Origin: an uncultured Coriobacteriaceae bacterium
GTDB lineage: Bacteria; Actinomycetota; Coriobacteriia; Coriobacteriales; Atopobiaceae
Direction: 5' to 3'
DNA length: 64,000 nucleotides
Assembly (NCBI GenBank): GCA_902795065.1
Contig: CADBJR010000010.1
Coordinates: 42,088-106,087, forward strand
The notes under the pieces are model-generated. The model saw nothing but the letters and a program-made list of their open reading frames with translations, made no database searches and had not been told where the DNA came from. Every line of letters starts with the position of its first letter. Position 1 is the stretch's first letter. Position numbers and translations under genes: made by a program. Shown here in pieces: positions 51,445 through 59,179 of this stretch.

Positions 51445-51505
51445 ATCCAAACGCATTCGCGTGACAGCCAAGCCGCTGCCTGCATCCGATTCGCATGATT
51501 TCCCC

Positions 51506-51536
51506 TTGACTATGACGTAACGTTATAGTTGAGAAT
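51506..51536 (+). promoter_or_regulatory. MerR-type promoter/operator
   Basis: TTGACT and GAGAAT are separated by 19 bp, the long spacer typical of MerR-family promoters. The spacer holds the imperfect palindrome ACTATGACGT-A-ACGTTATAGT (51509-51529). It lies 20 bp before the TipA-like gene, which it probably serves. Confidence 0.65.
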
Positions 51537-51555
51537 GGCTTCGGGAGGTGGGCGC

Positions 51556-52323
51556 ATGGACGGGAAGCGCTATTCGCCGGCACAGCTGGCGCAGATGAGC
51601 GGGGTGAGCGTGCGGACGCTCCACCACTACGACCAGATCGGCCTGCTCGTACCGGAGCGGCGCGCCAACGGCTACCGCAGTTACAGCAGCGCGGATGCGG
51701 AGCGCCTGCAGCAGATCCTCATCCTCAAACGGTGCGGCGTGGAGCTGGCGGACATCGGGCGCATCCTCGACTCCCCCGCCTTCGACGCGCGGACGGCGCT
51801 GCGCGCGCACCTCGGCGAGCTCAGACGCAGGCGCGATGGGCTCGATGCGCTGATAGCAACGGTCGAGCAGACCATCGACCATCTGGAGAAGGGGACCGCC
51901 ATGGCAGACGAGCAGCGTTTCGAAGGGCTGAAAGCCCGCTCGATCGAGGAGAACGAGCGCACGTACGGCGCGGAGGTGCGCGAGCGCTGGGGCGACGATG
52001 CCGCCGACGCCGCCAACGATAAGCTGCTCGCGATGGACGAGGAGGCGTGGAACGACATGGAGGCTCTCACCGAAAGCATCCTCGAGCAGCTCGGGACCGC
52101 CATGGCGACGGGCGACCCGATGGGCGCTGAGGCGGAGAAGCTCGTGCGCATGCACGCGCGCTGGCTCGAGATGCACTGGCCGGAGGGCACCTACACGCCT
52201 GAGGCGCACCGCGGCATGGGCCAGATGTACGTGGCAGACGAGCGGTTCCGCGCATACTACGACGGACCCTGCGGAGACGGAGCGGCGCAGTTCCTCTGCG
52301 ACGCGATCGGGCTCTGGGCCTGA
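51556..52323 (+). CDS. MerR-family regulator with TipAS domain
   Basis: A 255-residue regulator. The winged-helix MerR domain (YSPAQLAQMSGVSVRTLHHY, then DQIGLLVPERRANGYRSYS) occupies residues 5-75, then a dimer coiled coil, then a TipAS-type antibiotic-recognition domain from about residue 115 (ending MYVADERFRAYYDG). TipAL proteins bind thiopeptide-like drugs and activate their own promoter. GGAGG lies 7 bases before ATG at 51556. Stops only 2 bp from the convergent thpR stop. Confidence 0.9.
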   Translation: MDGKRYSPAQLAQMSGVSVRTLHHYDQIGLLVPERRANGYRSYSSADAERLQQILILKRCGVELADIGRILDSPAFDARTALRAHLGELRRRRDGLDALIATVEQTIDHLEKGTAMADEQRFEGLKARSIEENERTYGAEVRERWGDDAADAANDKLLAMDEEAWNDMEALTESILEQLGTAMATGDPMGAEAEKLVRMHARWLEMHWPEGTYTPEAHRGMGQMYVADERFRAYYDGPCGDGAAQFLCDAIGLWA

Positions 52324-52325
52324 GG

Positions 52326-52850
52326 TCAGGCGAGCCGCACCGTGTGGAGCGGCGTGTAGACCGTATGCTTCCCCGAGAGGTCGCTCTTGAACAGCGTCAC
52401 GTCCTCCACGCTCCCCCACGCGACCTGCGGCATCGGCAGCTCGCCGCGGCTGATGTCTGCCGAGCGCATGAGCGTCGTGTGCGCGAGGAAGCCCTTCTCG
52501 TCATAGGAGAACCCGCCGTGCGCGAGACGCCTCCGGATCGCATCCGCAAGCGCCTCGAGACCGCCGTCGCTCTCGACCGCCTGCCAGAGCGTCGCCCGCC
52601 GCGCCTTGCCGAAGCTGCCGAGCGCGCCGAGCGTGACGGGGATGGGTTCGAATCCCGCGCACGCATCGTCGAGAAGCTCCGCGAGCTCCGCCACGCGGGA
52701 TCCGTCCGTCTCGCCGAGAAACGCCAGCGTCACATGGAAGTTCGACGGCGGCACATAGCGTCCTGGCACGGCATCGCGCAGTCGCGCCGAGGTCTCGGAA
52801 AGGACCTCGAGCTGCTCCTGCGGAAGCTCTGCTGCGATGAAGAGCCTCAT
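52326..52850 (-). CDS. thpR: RNA 2',3'-cyclic phosphodiesterase (2H family)
   Basis: A 174-residue 2H phosphoesterase. The two HxTx motifs are NFHVTLAFLGE and FLAHTTLMRSA, at the usual spacing. It starts MRLFIAAELPQEQLEVL at 52850, 5 bp after the metK stop, so likely in the metK operon and under its SAM riboswitch. Confidence 0.92.
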   Translation of the reverse strand: MRLFIAAELPQEQLEVLSETSARLRDAVPGRYVPPSNFHVTLAFLGETDGSRVAELAELLDDACAGFEPIPVTLGALGSFGKARRATLWQAVESDGGLEALADAIRRRLAHGGFSYDEKGFLAHTTLMRSADISRGELPMPQVAWGSVEDVTLFKSDLSGKHTVYTPLHTVRLA

Positions 52851-52855
52851 GGCGG

Positions 52856-54103
52856 CTACGACAGGCGTGCGACGGCGGCGCGGAGCTCGTCCTCGCGGTC
52901 GCAGCGCTCCCAGGTGAAATCGGGGTCGATGCGGCCGAAATGCCCGTACGCCGCGGTCTTCTCGAAGATCGGACGGCGCAGGCCGAGGTCGCGGATGATC
53001 GCAGCGGGGCGCAGGTCGAAGACCTCCTGGATCGCACGCTCGATGATGCCGTCGTCCACCGCGCCCGTGCCGAAGGTGTCTACCATGACCGAGAGCGGGC
53101 GCGCCACGCCGATCGCGTAGGAGAGCTCGACCTCGCAGCGATGTGCGAGGCCCGCCGCGACGACGTTCTTGGCGACCCAGCGCGCCGCGTAGGTCGCCGA
53201 GCGGTCGACCTTCGTGCAGTCCTTGCCCGAGAACGCACCGCCGCCGTGGCGGCCCATGCCGCCGTACGTGTCGACGACGATCTTGCGGCCGGTGAGGCCC
53301 GTGTCGCCCATCGGCCCGCCCACGACGAAACGGCCCGTGGGGTTGACGAGGACCTTCGCGTCGCGCCAGGGGATGCCCACGGCGTCGAGCACCGGCGCGA
53401 TCACATGGGTGCGCAGGTCGGCCTCGATGATGCCCATATCCTCGATCTCGGGATCGTGCTGCGTGGAGATGACCAGCGCCGTGACCTCGGCGGGGGCGCC
53501 GTCGTCGTAGCGCACGGTCACCTGCGTCTTCCCGTCGGGGCGCAGATACGGCAGCGTGCGGTCCTTGCGCACCTCCGTCAGGCGCTCGGCGAGCCGGTGC
53601 GCGAGGTGGATGGGCATCGGCATGAGCACGTCCGTCTCGTCGGTGGCGAACCCGAACATGATGCCCTGGTCGCCCGCGCCGATACGGTCGAGGTCGTCGG
53701 CATCGGAACGCGCCGTTCCGTCGACGCCCTGCGCGATGTCGGGGCTCTGCTCGTGGATCATGTTGATGACGCCGCAGGTATCGCAGTCGAAGCCGTACTT
53801 CGCGCGGTCGTAGCCGATACGGCGCACCACGTCGCGCGCAATCTTCTGCACGTCGACGTAGGCCTGCGTGCGGATCTCGCCCGCGATGAGGATCGTGCCC
53901 GTCGTGACGAGCGTCTCGCAGGCGCAGCGCACGTCGTCGAGACGCGCGGGCACGCCCGTCGGCGAGATGTACCCCTCGGCCTCGAGGCGCGCCTCCTTGG
54001 CGAGGATCGCATCGAGCACCGCATCGGAGATCTGGTCGCAGATCTTGTCGGGATGGCCCTCGGTCACGCTCTCCGAGGTGAAGAAGAAGCTGGTAGATGC
54101 CAT
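52856..54103 (-). CDS. metK: S-adenosylmethionine synthetase
   Basis: A 415-residue enzyme making SAM from methionine and [23 protein letters not shown] at the start, [12 protein letters not shown] (about 140) and [17 protein letters not shown] (about 290) are the family signatures. AAAGGAG precedes ATG at 54103. The leader holds a SAM-I riboswitch, so expression should fall when SAM is high. Confidence 0.97.
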   Translation of the reverse strand: MASTSFFFTSESVTEGHPDKICDQISDAVLDAILAKEARLEAEGYISPTGVPARLDDVRCACETLVTTGTILIAGEIRTQAYVDVQKIARDVVRRIGYDRAKYGFDCDTCGVINMIHEQSPDIAQGVDGTARSDADDLDRIGAGDQGIMFGFATDETDVLMPMPIHLAHRLAERLTEVRKDRTLPYLRPDGKTQVTVRYDDGAPAEVTALVISTQHDPEIEDMGIIEADLRTHVIAPVLDAVGIPWRDAKVLVNPTGRFVVGGPMGDTGLTGRKIVVDTYGGMGRHGGGAFSGKDCTKVDRSATYAARWVAKNVVAAGLAHRCEVELSYAIGVARPLSVMVDTFGTGAVDDGIIERAIQEVFDLRPAAIIRDLGLRRPIFEKTAAYGHFGRIDPDFTWERCDREDELRAAVARLS

Positions 54104-54127
54104 GATCGGCTCCTTTCCGCACTGCGG

Positions 54128-54160
54128 GCCCAAAAGGAAAGGGCCCCCTCCTGAAGGGAG
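54128..54160 (-). terminator. expression-platform hairpin of SAM riboswitch
   Basis: On the minus strand GGGCTCCC-ttca-GGAGGGGGCCC is followed by TTTCCTTTTGGG, a probable riboswitch-controlled terminator 25-60 bases before metK. Confidence 0.5.
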
Positions 54161-54175
54161 CCCTCGGCGTTTGAG

Positions 54176-54310
54176 CACTCCCCGTCTTCCAAGCTGGCCG
54201 TGTGGCCGCCTGCCGAGATTTGGCACCGTTCCCGAAAGGGTGGTTGCCGGAGCATCAAAGGGCTCGGTCCCTCCGCTCTATGCGCCGCAAGCGGCGCCTC
54301 TTGACGAGTG
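54176..54310 (-). promoter_or_regulatory. SAM-I riboswitch (S-box)
   Basis: Read on the minus strand: closing stem CACTC / GAGTG, then the S-box core GGAGGGACCGAGCCC, TTTGATG, CTCCGGCAACCA, the P3 hairpin with CCTTTCGGGAACGGTGCC, and AAATCTCGGCAGG. These match the conserved SAM-I blocks in order. The position directly upstream of metK confirms the call. Confidence 0.92.
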
Positions 54311-54400
54311 GTTCCATTATAGGCGCTCGCAGGGGCGCGTGCAAGGTCGCCGCAGGATGCCCAAATTCCCCGAAATAGCCTTTTGGAGATGGCGCATTCC

Positions 54401-54463
54401 GTCGAGTTGAGACTTTTGGGATAAAACGTGGAGCAGAAACTGTCCCAAAAGTGTCATCTCGAC
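54401..54463. repeat. 63-nt inverted repeat
   Basis: Arms GTCGAGTTGAGACTTTTGGGA and TCCCAAAAGTGTCATCTCGA(C) pair over 21 positions with two mismatches around a 21-nt loop, between the divergent metK and ald leaders. It may end a transcript or be a palindromic repeat. Confidence 0.65.
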
Positions 54464-54575
54464 AATCGACCGTGCCATGTTCCCGCTTCGTTACGCATTC
54501 GGGCCGTCGCCGCACCCTCCCCTAAAATCAAAAACGCACATATTCGGCGCCACGTCCAACGAGAAGGGACTGTTC

Positions 54576-55691
54576 ATGAGAATCGGTTGCGTCCGCGAGA
54601 TCAAGAACAACGAGTTTCGCGTCGGCCTCACGCCCGACAACGTGAAGAGCTACGTCGCCGCCGGGCACGAGGTGCTCATCGAACGCGGCGCGGGCGTGGG
54701 CTCGGGCTTCACCGACGTCGAGTACATCGCTGCGGGCGCGCACATGATCGACAAGGCGGCCGACGTCTGGAGCAGCTGCGACATGATGGTCAAGGTCAAG
54801 GAGCCGCTGCCCTGCGAGTACCCGCTCTTCCACGACGGCCTCGTCCTCTACACCTACCTGCACCTCGCGGCCGACCGCGAGCAGATGGACGCGCTGCTCG
54901 CCGGCAACGTCAAGTCCGTCGCCTACGAGACGCTCACCGAGTCCGACGGCAGCCTTCCGCTGCTCGCCCCCATGAGCCAGATCGCCGGCCGCCTGTCCAT
55001 CCAGGAGGGCGCCAAGTACCTCGAGAAGACCTACGGCGGCGAGGGCGTGCTGCTCGCCGGCGTGCCGGGCACCCCGCGCGCCAACGTCGTCATCATCGGC
55101 GGCGGCACCGTCGGAGCCAACGCGGCCAAGATCGCCATGGGCATGGGCGCGCACGTCACCGTGCTCGACATCTCCCTCAAGCGCCTCGAGACGCTCGACA
55201 TCATGTTCGGCGGCCGCGTGCAGACGCTCGTCTCGACCGACTCCAACATCGAGCGTGCCGTCATCGACGCCGACCTCGTCATCGGCGCCGTCCTCATCCC
55301 CGGCGGCTCGACGCCCAAGCTGTTCAAGCGCGCCTACCTCAAGGAGATGCGCCCCGGCGCGGTCTTCGTCGACGTCGCCATCGACCAGGGCGGCTGCGGC
55401 GAGTCGAGCCACGTGACCACCCACGACGAGCCCATCTTCATCGAGGACGGCGTCGTGCACTACTGCGTGGGCAACATGCCCGGCGCCGTGGCCCGCACCT
55501 CCACGATCGCGCTCACCAACGCGACGCTCGCCTACGGCCTGCAGATCGCGGCCAATGGCCTCGAGCAGGCGGTCAAGGACAGCCCCGCCATCGCGAGCGG
55601 CGTCAACACCTACGGCGGCAGGGTGACCTGCAAGAACCTCGCCGACAGCTTCGACGACGTCGACTACACCGACATCCTCACGCTGGTCTAG
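54576..55691 (+). CDS. ald: alanine dehydrogenase
   Basis: A 371-residue NAD-dependent enzyme interconverting L-alanine and pyruvate plus ammonia. MRIGCVREIKNNEFRVGLTP at the start, VKVKEPLP with the substrate Lys, and VVIIGGGTVGANAAKIAMGM (about 170-189) are diagnostic. GAGAAGGGA precedes ATG. Normal length. Followed 3 bp later by an exonuclease-like gene. Confidence 0.96.
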   Translation: MRIGCVREIKNNEFRVGLTPDNVKSYVAAGHEVLIERGAGVGSGFTDVEYIAAGAHMIDKAADVWSSCDMMVKVKEPLPCEYPLFHDGLVLYTYLHLAADREQMDALLAGNVKSVAYETLTESDGSLPLLAPMSQIAGRLSIQEGAKYLEKTYGGEGVLLAGVPGTPRANVVIIGGGTVGANAAKIAMGMGAHVTVLDISLKRLETLDIMFGGRVQTLVSTDSNIERAVIDADLVIGAVLIPGGSTPKLFKRAYLKEMRPGAVFVDVAIDQGGCGESSHVTTHDEPIFIEDGVVHYCVGNMPGAVARTSTIALTNATLAYGLQIAANGLEQAVKDSPAIASGVNTYGGRVTCKNLADSFDDVDYTDILTLV

Positions 55692-55694
55692 GCC

Positions 55695-56681
55695 ATGAAC
55701 CTCGCACAGGCCCTGGAGGTCGCCGGCGCCATCTCGCTGCCCGGCTTCTTCTCAGATGAAGCAGCGCTGAACCAGGAGCGCCTCGCCAACGAGGAGGCGC
55801 TCGCCCTGCTCGTCGAGACATGGCGCGCCGCCCCGCTGGGGCACGAGCCGTTCTCGTTCGACCTCGTGCTCACGCTCGCCGACAAGAACCGCGCGGTCTG
55901 CGACGCCATCGGAGCCGACCGCCTGCGCGACGTGCCGAGCCCGATCCTCGAGCGCCGCCTCTCCGACGAGGACCTCTGCCGCGCTGTGGCGTGGCTGCAG
56001 AAGCGGCCGCTCGAGGACGTCGTGCGCGAGGCGGGACCCGAGGCCCGCGACCTCGGCATCGCCTACATCGCGGCACCCGTCTCGGGCACCGTCTGCGGCT
56101 TCGACATCGAGACCACGAGCAAGGACCCCGTGCGCGGCTACATCGTGAACGCCGGCGTCGCGCTCATGGAGCTCACGCCCAAGGCAAAGCCCAAGAACGC
56201 CTATGCGGCCTACTTCGGCATCCCCGACCGGTATGCCGAGACGGGCGTTCCGCTATCCGATATCCACCACATAACCTGGAAGGACGTGGGCGGCAAGGTG
56301 CCGTTCCGCGAGAACCGCGCGGTCCACGAGGCCCTGCTCGCCACATTCACGACGGTCCCGCTCGTGGCGCACAACGCGGCGTTCGAGGACACGTGGCTCA
56401 CGTTCAACCTGCCCGGCTACGCGCAGGCGCGCAAGGAGGGGAAGATCGTCATCATCGACTCGCGCGACATTTGCCGCCGCCTCGATCCCGACGTGCGCGC
56501 GCTTCCGCGCGAATCGAGCCCCGCATCGCTCGAGAACTGGGCGCTGCGCCGCAAGACGCTCAAGCCCGGCCAGGCCGAGAAGCACCTCGGCCTCGATGAC
56601 GTGAAGCTCATGCTCAGGACCATGCAGGCGGAGTTCAAGAAGCGCAAGCTCTTCCCCGGCATGCGCGACAAGAAGAAATGA
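55695..56681 (+). CDS. DnaQ-like 3'-5' exonuclease
   Basis: A 328-residue protein. The N-terminal 130 residues are helical and not recognised. Residues 135-310 show a DEDD exonuclease fold: CGFDIETTSKDPVRGYIVNA (Exo I), VAHNAAFEDTWL (Exo II) and the C-terminal EKHLGLDDVKLMLR (Exo III). Its substrate may be DNA or RNA. It follows ald by 3 bp and is probably cotranscribed. Confidence 0.82.
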   Translation: MNLAQALEVAGAISLPGFFSDEAALNQERLANEEALALLVETWRAAPLGHEPFSFDLVLTLADKNRAVCDAIGADRLRDVPSPILERRLSDEDLCRAVAWLQKRPLEDVVREAGPEARDLGIAYIAAPVSGTVCGFDIETTSKDPVRGYIVNAGVALMELTPKAKPKNAYAAYFGIPDRYAETGVPLSDIHHITWKDVGGKVPFRENRAVHEALLATFTTVPLVAHNAAFEDTWLTFNLPGYAQARKEGKIVIIDSRDICRRLDPDVRALPRESSPASLENWALRRKTLKPGQAEKHLGLDDVKLMLRTMQAEFKKRKLFPGMRDKKK

Positions 56682-56697
56682 TCGGCTGTTCCGCTCT

Positions 56698-56709
56698 GGG
56701 GATATCCCC
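56698..56709. terminator. short palindrome between convergent genes
   Basis: GGGGATATCCCC between the exonuclease stop and the TetR stop. A weak hairpin and the only structure in the gap. Confidence 0.25.
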
Positions 56710-56730
56710 GAAGGGCAACGTGCTGCGGCG

Positions 56731-57393
56731 CTACTCCTCGAAGCTCCTGATGAGCTCCAGGCCCTTCTCGGTCGCCGCGCCCTCCATGACGAGCGTCAGG
56801 TACTCGCGCACGATGTCGTCCGTGGGCTTGCCGTAGTCGCAGCCCTCGACGAAGGCGAGCGCGTTGTAGATGCAGGCGCCGGCGATGGCACACGCAGTGC
56901 GATGGCTGTTGAGGCTCTCCTTGAGCAACCCCTCCTGGCGTGCCTGCTCGATATACCCTTCAAGCAGCTCGAGCACGCGCGAGAAGCGCTTTCCCGACGA
57001 GGTGAGGTCGATGCCCTCCGGAAGGAAGAGCTCCTCGACCATCGCGAAGACGAGCGGCCGTTCGGCGCGGATGCACTTGACGAGCGTCTTCACGACGCCG
57101 GCGATGGCCTCGAGCGGGGTACGCGATTCGGAGACCGCCTCCTCGATCTGCTCGACGAGATCGCCGATGACCTGGTCGAAGATGGCGTCCATCAGGTCGG
57201 CCTTATCGATGAAATAGTAGTAGAGCGCACCCTTCGAGAGGTTGCATCGGTCGGAGATCTCGTTCATCTGGAAATCGGTGGAGCCGCGTTCGGAGATGAA
57301 GTCGGTGGCCGTCTGCATGATGCGAGCACGGGTGGCCTGGCTTTTGCGTGAATTCTTTGCGGGAACCGCAGTCTTGCGAATATGAGCAGACAT
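56731..57393 (-). CDS. TetR-family regulator
   Basis: A 220-residue repressor. The helix-turn-helix is in the N-terminal 60 residues (TDFISERGSTDFQMNEISDR, then CNLSKGALYYYFIDKADLMD). The C-terminal ligand domain ends LTLVMEGAATEKGLELIRSF. Basic N-terminus RKTAVPAKNSRKSQATRARI. A palindrome in the upstream AT-rich region is its likely operator. No obvious target besides itself; gltX is the divergent neighbour. Confidence 0.9.
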   Translation of the reverse strand: MSAHIRKTAVPAKNSRKSQATRARIMQTATDFISERGSTDFQMNEISDRCNLSKGALYYYFIDKADLMDAIFDQVIGDLVEQIEEAVSESRTPLEAIAGVVKTLVKCIRAERPLVFAMVEELFLPEGIDLTSSGKRFSRVLELLEGYIEQARQEGLLKESLNSHRTACAIAGACIYNALAFVEGCDYGKPTDDIVREYLTLVMEGAATEKGLELIRSFEE

Positions 57394-57486
57394 AACGTCC
57401 CCCTTCGTAGCGCTGCTTCACGCAAAGTGTAACAGACGAAGGCGCTCGAATTGATTAAGAGGGCGAATTTAATATTTTAATTTATT

Positions 57487-57501
57487 TTGACCGCTGGTCA
57501 A
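57487..57501. promoter_or_regulatory. candidate TetR operator
   Basis: TTGACC-GCT-GGTCAA, a perfect 15-nt palindrome, 94 bp before the TetR start in an AT-rich stretch. GACC/GGTC arms are common in TetR-family operators. Confidence 0.55.
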
Positions 57502-57574
57502 GAATTTTTTCCAACTTCCAGTCAGGTTGTTTTGCGCAGTCCGCGAGCGGACCGCCGCCATCTGCGCTGTGGGC

Positions 57575-57580
57575 TATACT
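57575..57580 (+). promoter_or_regulatory. possible -10 box of gltX
   Basis: TATACT lies 55 bp before the gltX start; no convincing -35 element at the expected distance. Confidence 0.35.
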
Positions 57581-57634
57581 GGAGGATAGTCGCGACGAAG
57601 CGGCCAAAAGGGACAGCATTGTTAGGAGTCTACC

Positions 57635-59128
57635 TTGGCAACCGATTCTTCCGTGCGCGTGCGCTTCGCGCCCTCCCCCACCGGCAAGCTCCACATCGGC
57701 GGCGCGCGCACCGCGATCTACAACTGGGCCTTCGCCCGCGCGATGGGCGGAACGTTCATCCTGCGCATCGACGACACCGACCCCACCCGCTCAACCGAGG
57801 AGAACACCCAGATCATCCTGCGCGCCATGCGCTGGCTGGGCCTCGACTGGGACGAGGGCCCCGAGGTGGGCGGCGACTGCGGCCCCTACTGGCAGACCGA
57901 GTGCCTGCCCATCTACCGCGAGGCCGCCGAGCGCCTGGTTGCCGAGGGCAAGGCGTACTACTGCTTCTGCTCGCCCGAGAAGCTCGCTGCCGACCATGAC
58001 GCGGCCGTAGCGCGCAAAGACCCGTTCCAGGGTTACCAGCGCACCTGCCGCGGCATCGACCCCGCCGAGGCGCAGGCCCGCGTGGATGCCGGCGAGCCCT
58101 ACACCATCCGCATCAAGGTGCCGCTCGACCGCGGCGACGTCATCGTGCACGACGCGGTCCACGGCGACGTCACGTTCAACGCCAAGGAGCTCGACGACTT
58201 CATCATCTTCCGCTCCGATGGCACCCCCACCTACAACTTCGCGACCGTGGTGGATGACGCCCGCATGGGCATCACCCACATCATCCGCGGCGACGACCAC
58301 CTCTCCAACACCCCGCGCCAGATCATGGTGTACGAGGCGCTCGGCGCGCCCACGCCCACGTTCGCGCATATCTCGATGATCCTGGGCACCGACGGCAAGA
58401 AGCTCTCCAAACGCCACGGCGCCACGAGCGTCGAGGAGTACCGCGACCAGGGCTTCCTCTCCGACGCCTTCGTGAACTACCTCGCGCTGCTGGGCTGGTC
58501 GCTCGACGGCGAGACCACCATCATCCCGCGCGACGTGCTCGCGAGCCGCTTCTCGCTCGACCACGTGAGCAAGAACCCCGCCATCATGGATCCCGAGAAG
58601 CTCGCCTGGGTGCAGCAGCAGTACATCATGGCGATGACCGACGAGCAGTTCTCCGACGAGGTGCTCATCCCCGAGCTCCACGCCCACGACCTCGAGCCCG
58701 TGGGCGAGTGCCTGCACGACGCCGCGTGGTACGACCTGCTCTCCTCGGTCCTGAAGCCGCGCGTCACGCTGCCGAGCGACATCTTCGACCAGGTGCTCTA
58801 TCTCTACACCGATGACGACGAGCTGGAACTCGACGAGAAGGCCGTGGCCAAGTGGCTCGGCAAGACCGGTGCGGCGGACGCGCTCACGGCTGCGCGCGAA
58901 GCGCTCGCGGCGATTCCCGACGACGGTTGGGAGCCCGCCGCCATCGAGGCCGCGCTCGAGCCGCTGCCCGAGAAGCTCGGCATGGGCAAGGGCAAGGTCT
59001 TCCAGCCCATCCGCGTGGCCGTGGTGGGCGGCGCGGCATCACCCGGCATCGGCGAGACGCTCGCGCTCGCAGGCAAGGAGCACGTGCTCGCGCGCATCGA
59101 CCGCGCCCTCCCCCTCGCCAAGCGTTAA
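57635..59128 (+). CDS. gltX: glutamyl-tRNA synthetase
   Basis: A 497-residue class I synthetase charging tRNA-Glu. RVRFAPSPTGKLHIGGARTA holds the HIGH motif and GKKLSKRHGATSVEEYRDQG the KMSKS motif (about residue 255). The start is TTG at 57635, supported by TTAGGAG 8 bases before it and by the normal N-terminus ATDSSVRVRF. The stop codon lies inside a 33-nt repeat. Confidence 0.96.
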   Translation: MATDSSVRVRFAPSPTGKLHIGGARTAIYNWAFARAMGGTFILRIDDTDPTRSTEENTQIILRAMRWLGLDWDEGPEVGGDCGPYWQTECLPIYREAAERLVAEGKAYYCFCSPEKLAADHDAAVARKDPFQGYQRTCRGIDPAEAQARVDAGEPYTIRIKVPLDRGDVIVHDAVHGDVTFNAKELDDFIIFRSDGTPTYNFATVVDDARMGITHIIRGDDHLSNTPRQIMVYEALGAPTPTFAHISMILGTDGKKLSKRHGATSVEEYRDQGFLSDAFVNYLALLGWSLDGETTIIPRDVLASRFSLDHVSKNPAIMDPEKLAWVQQQYIMAMTDEQFSDEVLIPELHAHDLEPVGECLHDAAWYDLLSSVLKPRVTLPSDIFDQVLYLYTDDDELELDEKAVAKWLGKTGAADALTAAREALAAIPDDGWEPAAIEAALEPLPEKLGMGKGKVFQPIRVAVVGGAASPGIGETLALAGKEHVLARIDRALPLAKR

Positions 59129-59154
59129 AAAGGGACGGGTACAATTTAACGTTT
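59122..59154. repeat. 33-nt repeat CGTTAAAAAGGGACGGG, copy 2
   Basis: CGTTAAA and TTTAACG arms around AAGGGACGGG; 29 of 33 identical to 35213-35245. It includes the gltX stop codon and precedes the serine dehydratase gene. A hairpin with a short T run, so perhaps terminator-like. Confidence 0.7.
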
Positions 59155-59179
59155 TCATGCATGGATCGGGAGGATGACC

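Larger units (their letters stand above)
51178..51555. other. intergenic region with inverted-repeat element and MerR operator, 378 bp
   Basis: It contains the 149-bp inverted-repeat element (51296-51444) and the MerR-type promoter (51506-51536). No credible gene was found. Confidence 0.6.
54104..54575. other. divergent leader region of metK and ald, 472 bp
   Basis: It contains the SAM-I riboswitch and its expression platform on the minus strand and a 63-nt inverted repeat at 54401. The rest up to the ald start shows no feature beyond GAGAAGGGA, the ald ribosome site. Confidence 0.6.

Noticed and set aside
52644..52656. GGGTTCGAATCCC, a tRNA T-loop look-alike
   Set aside because: It lies inside thpR in coding phase, and no acceptor, anticodon or D-arm can be built around it.
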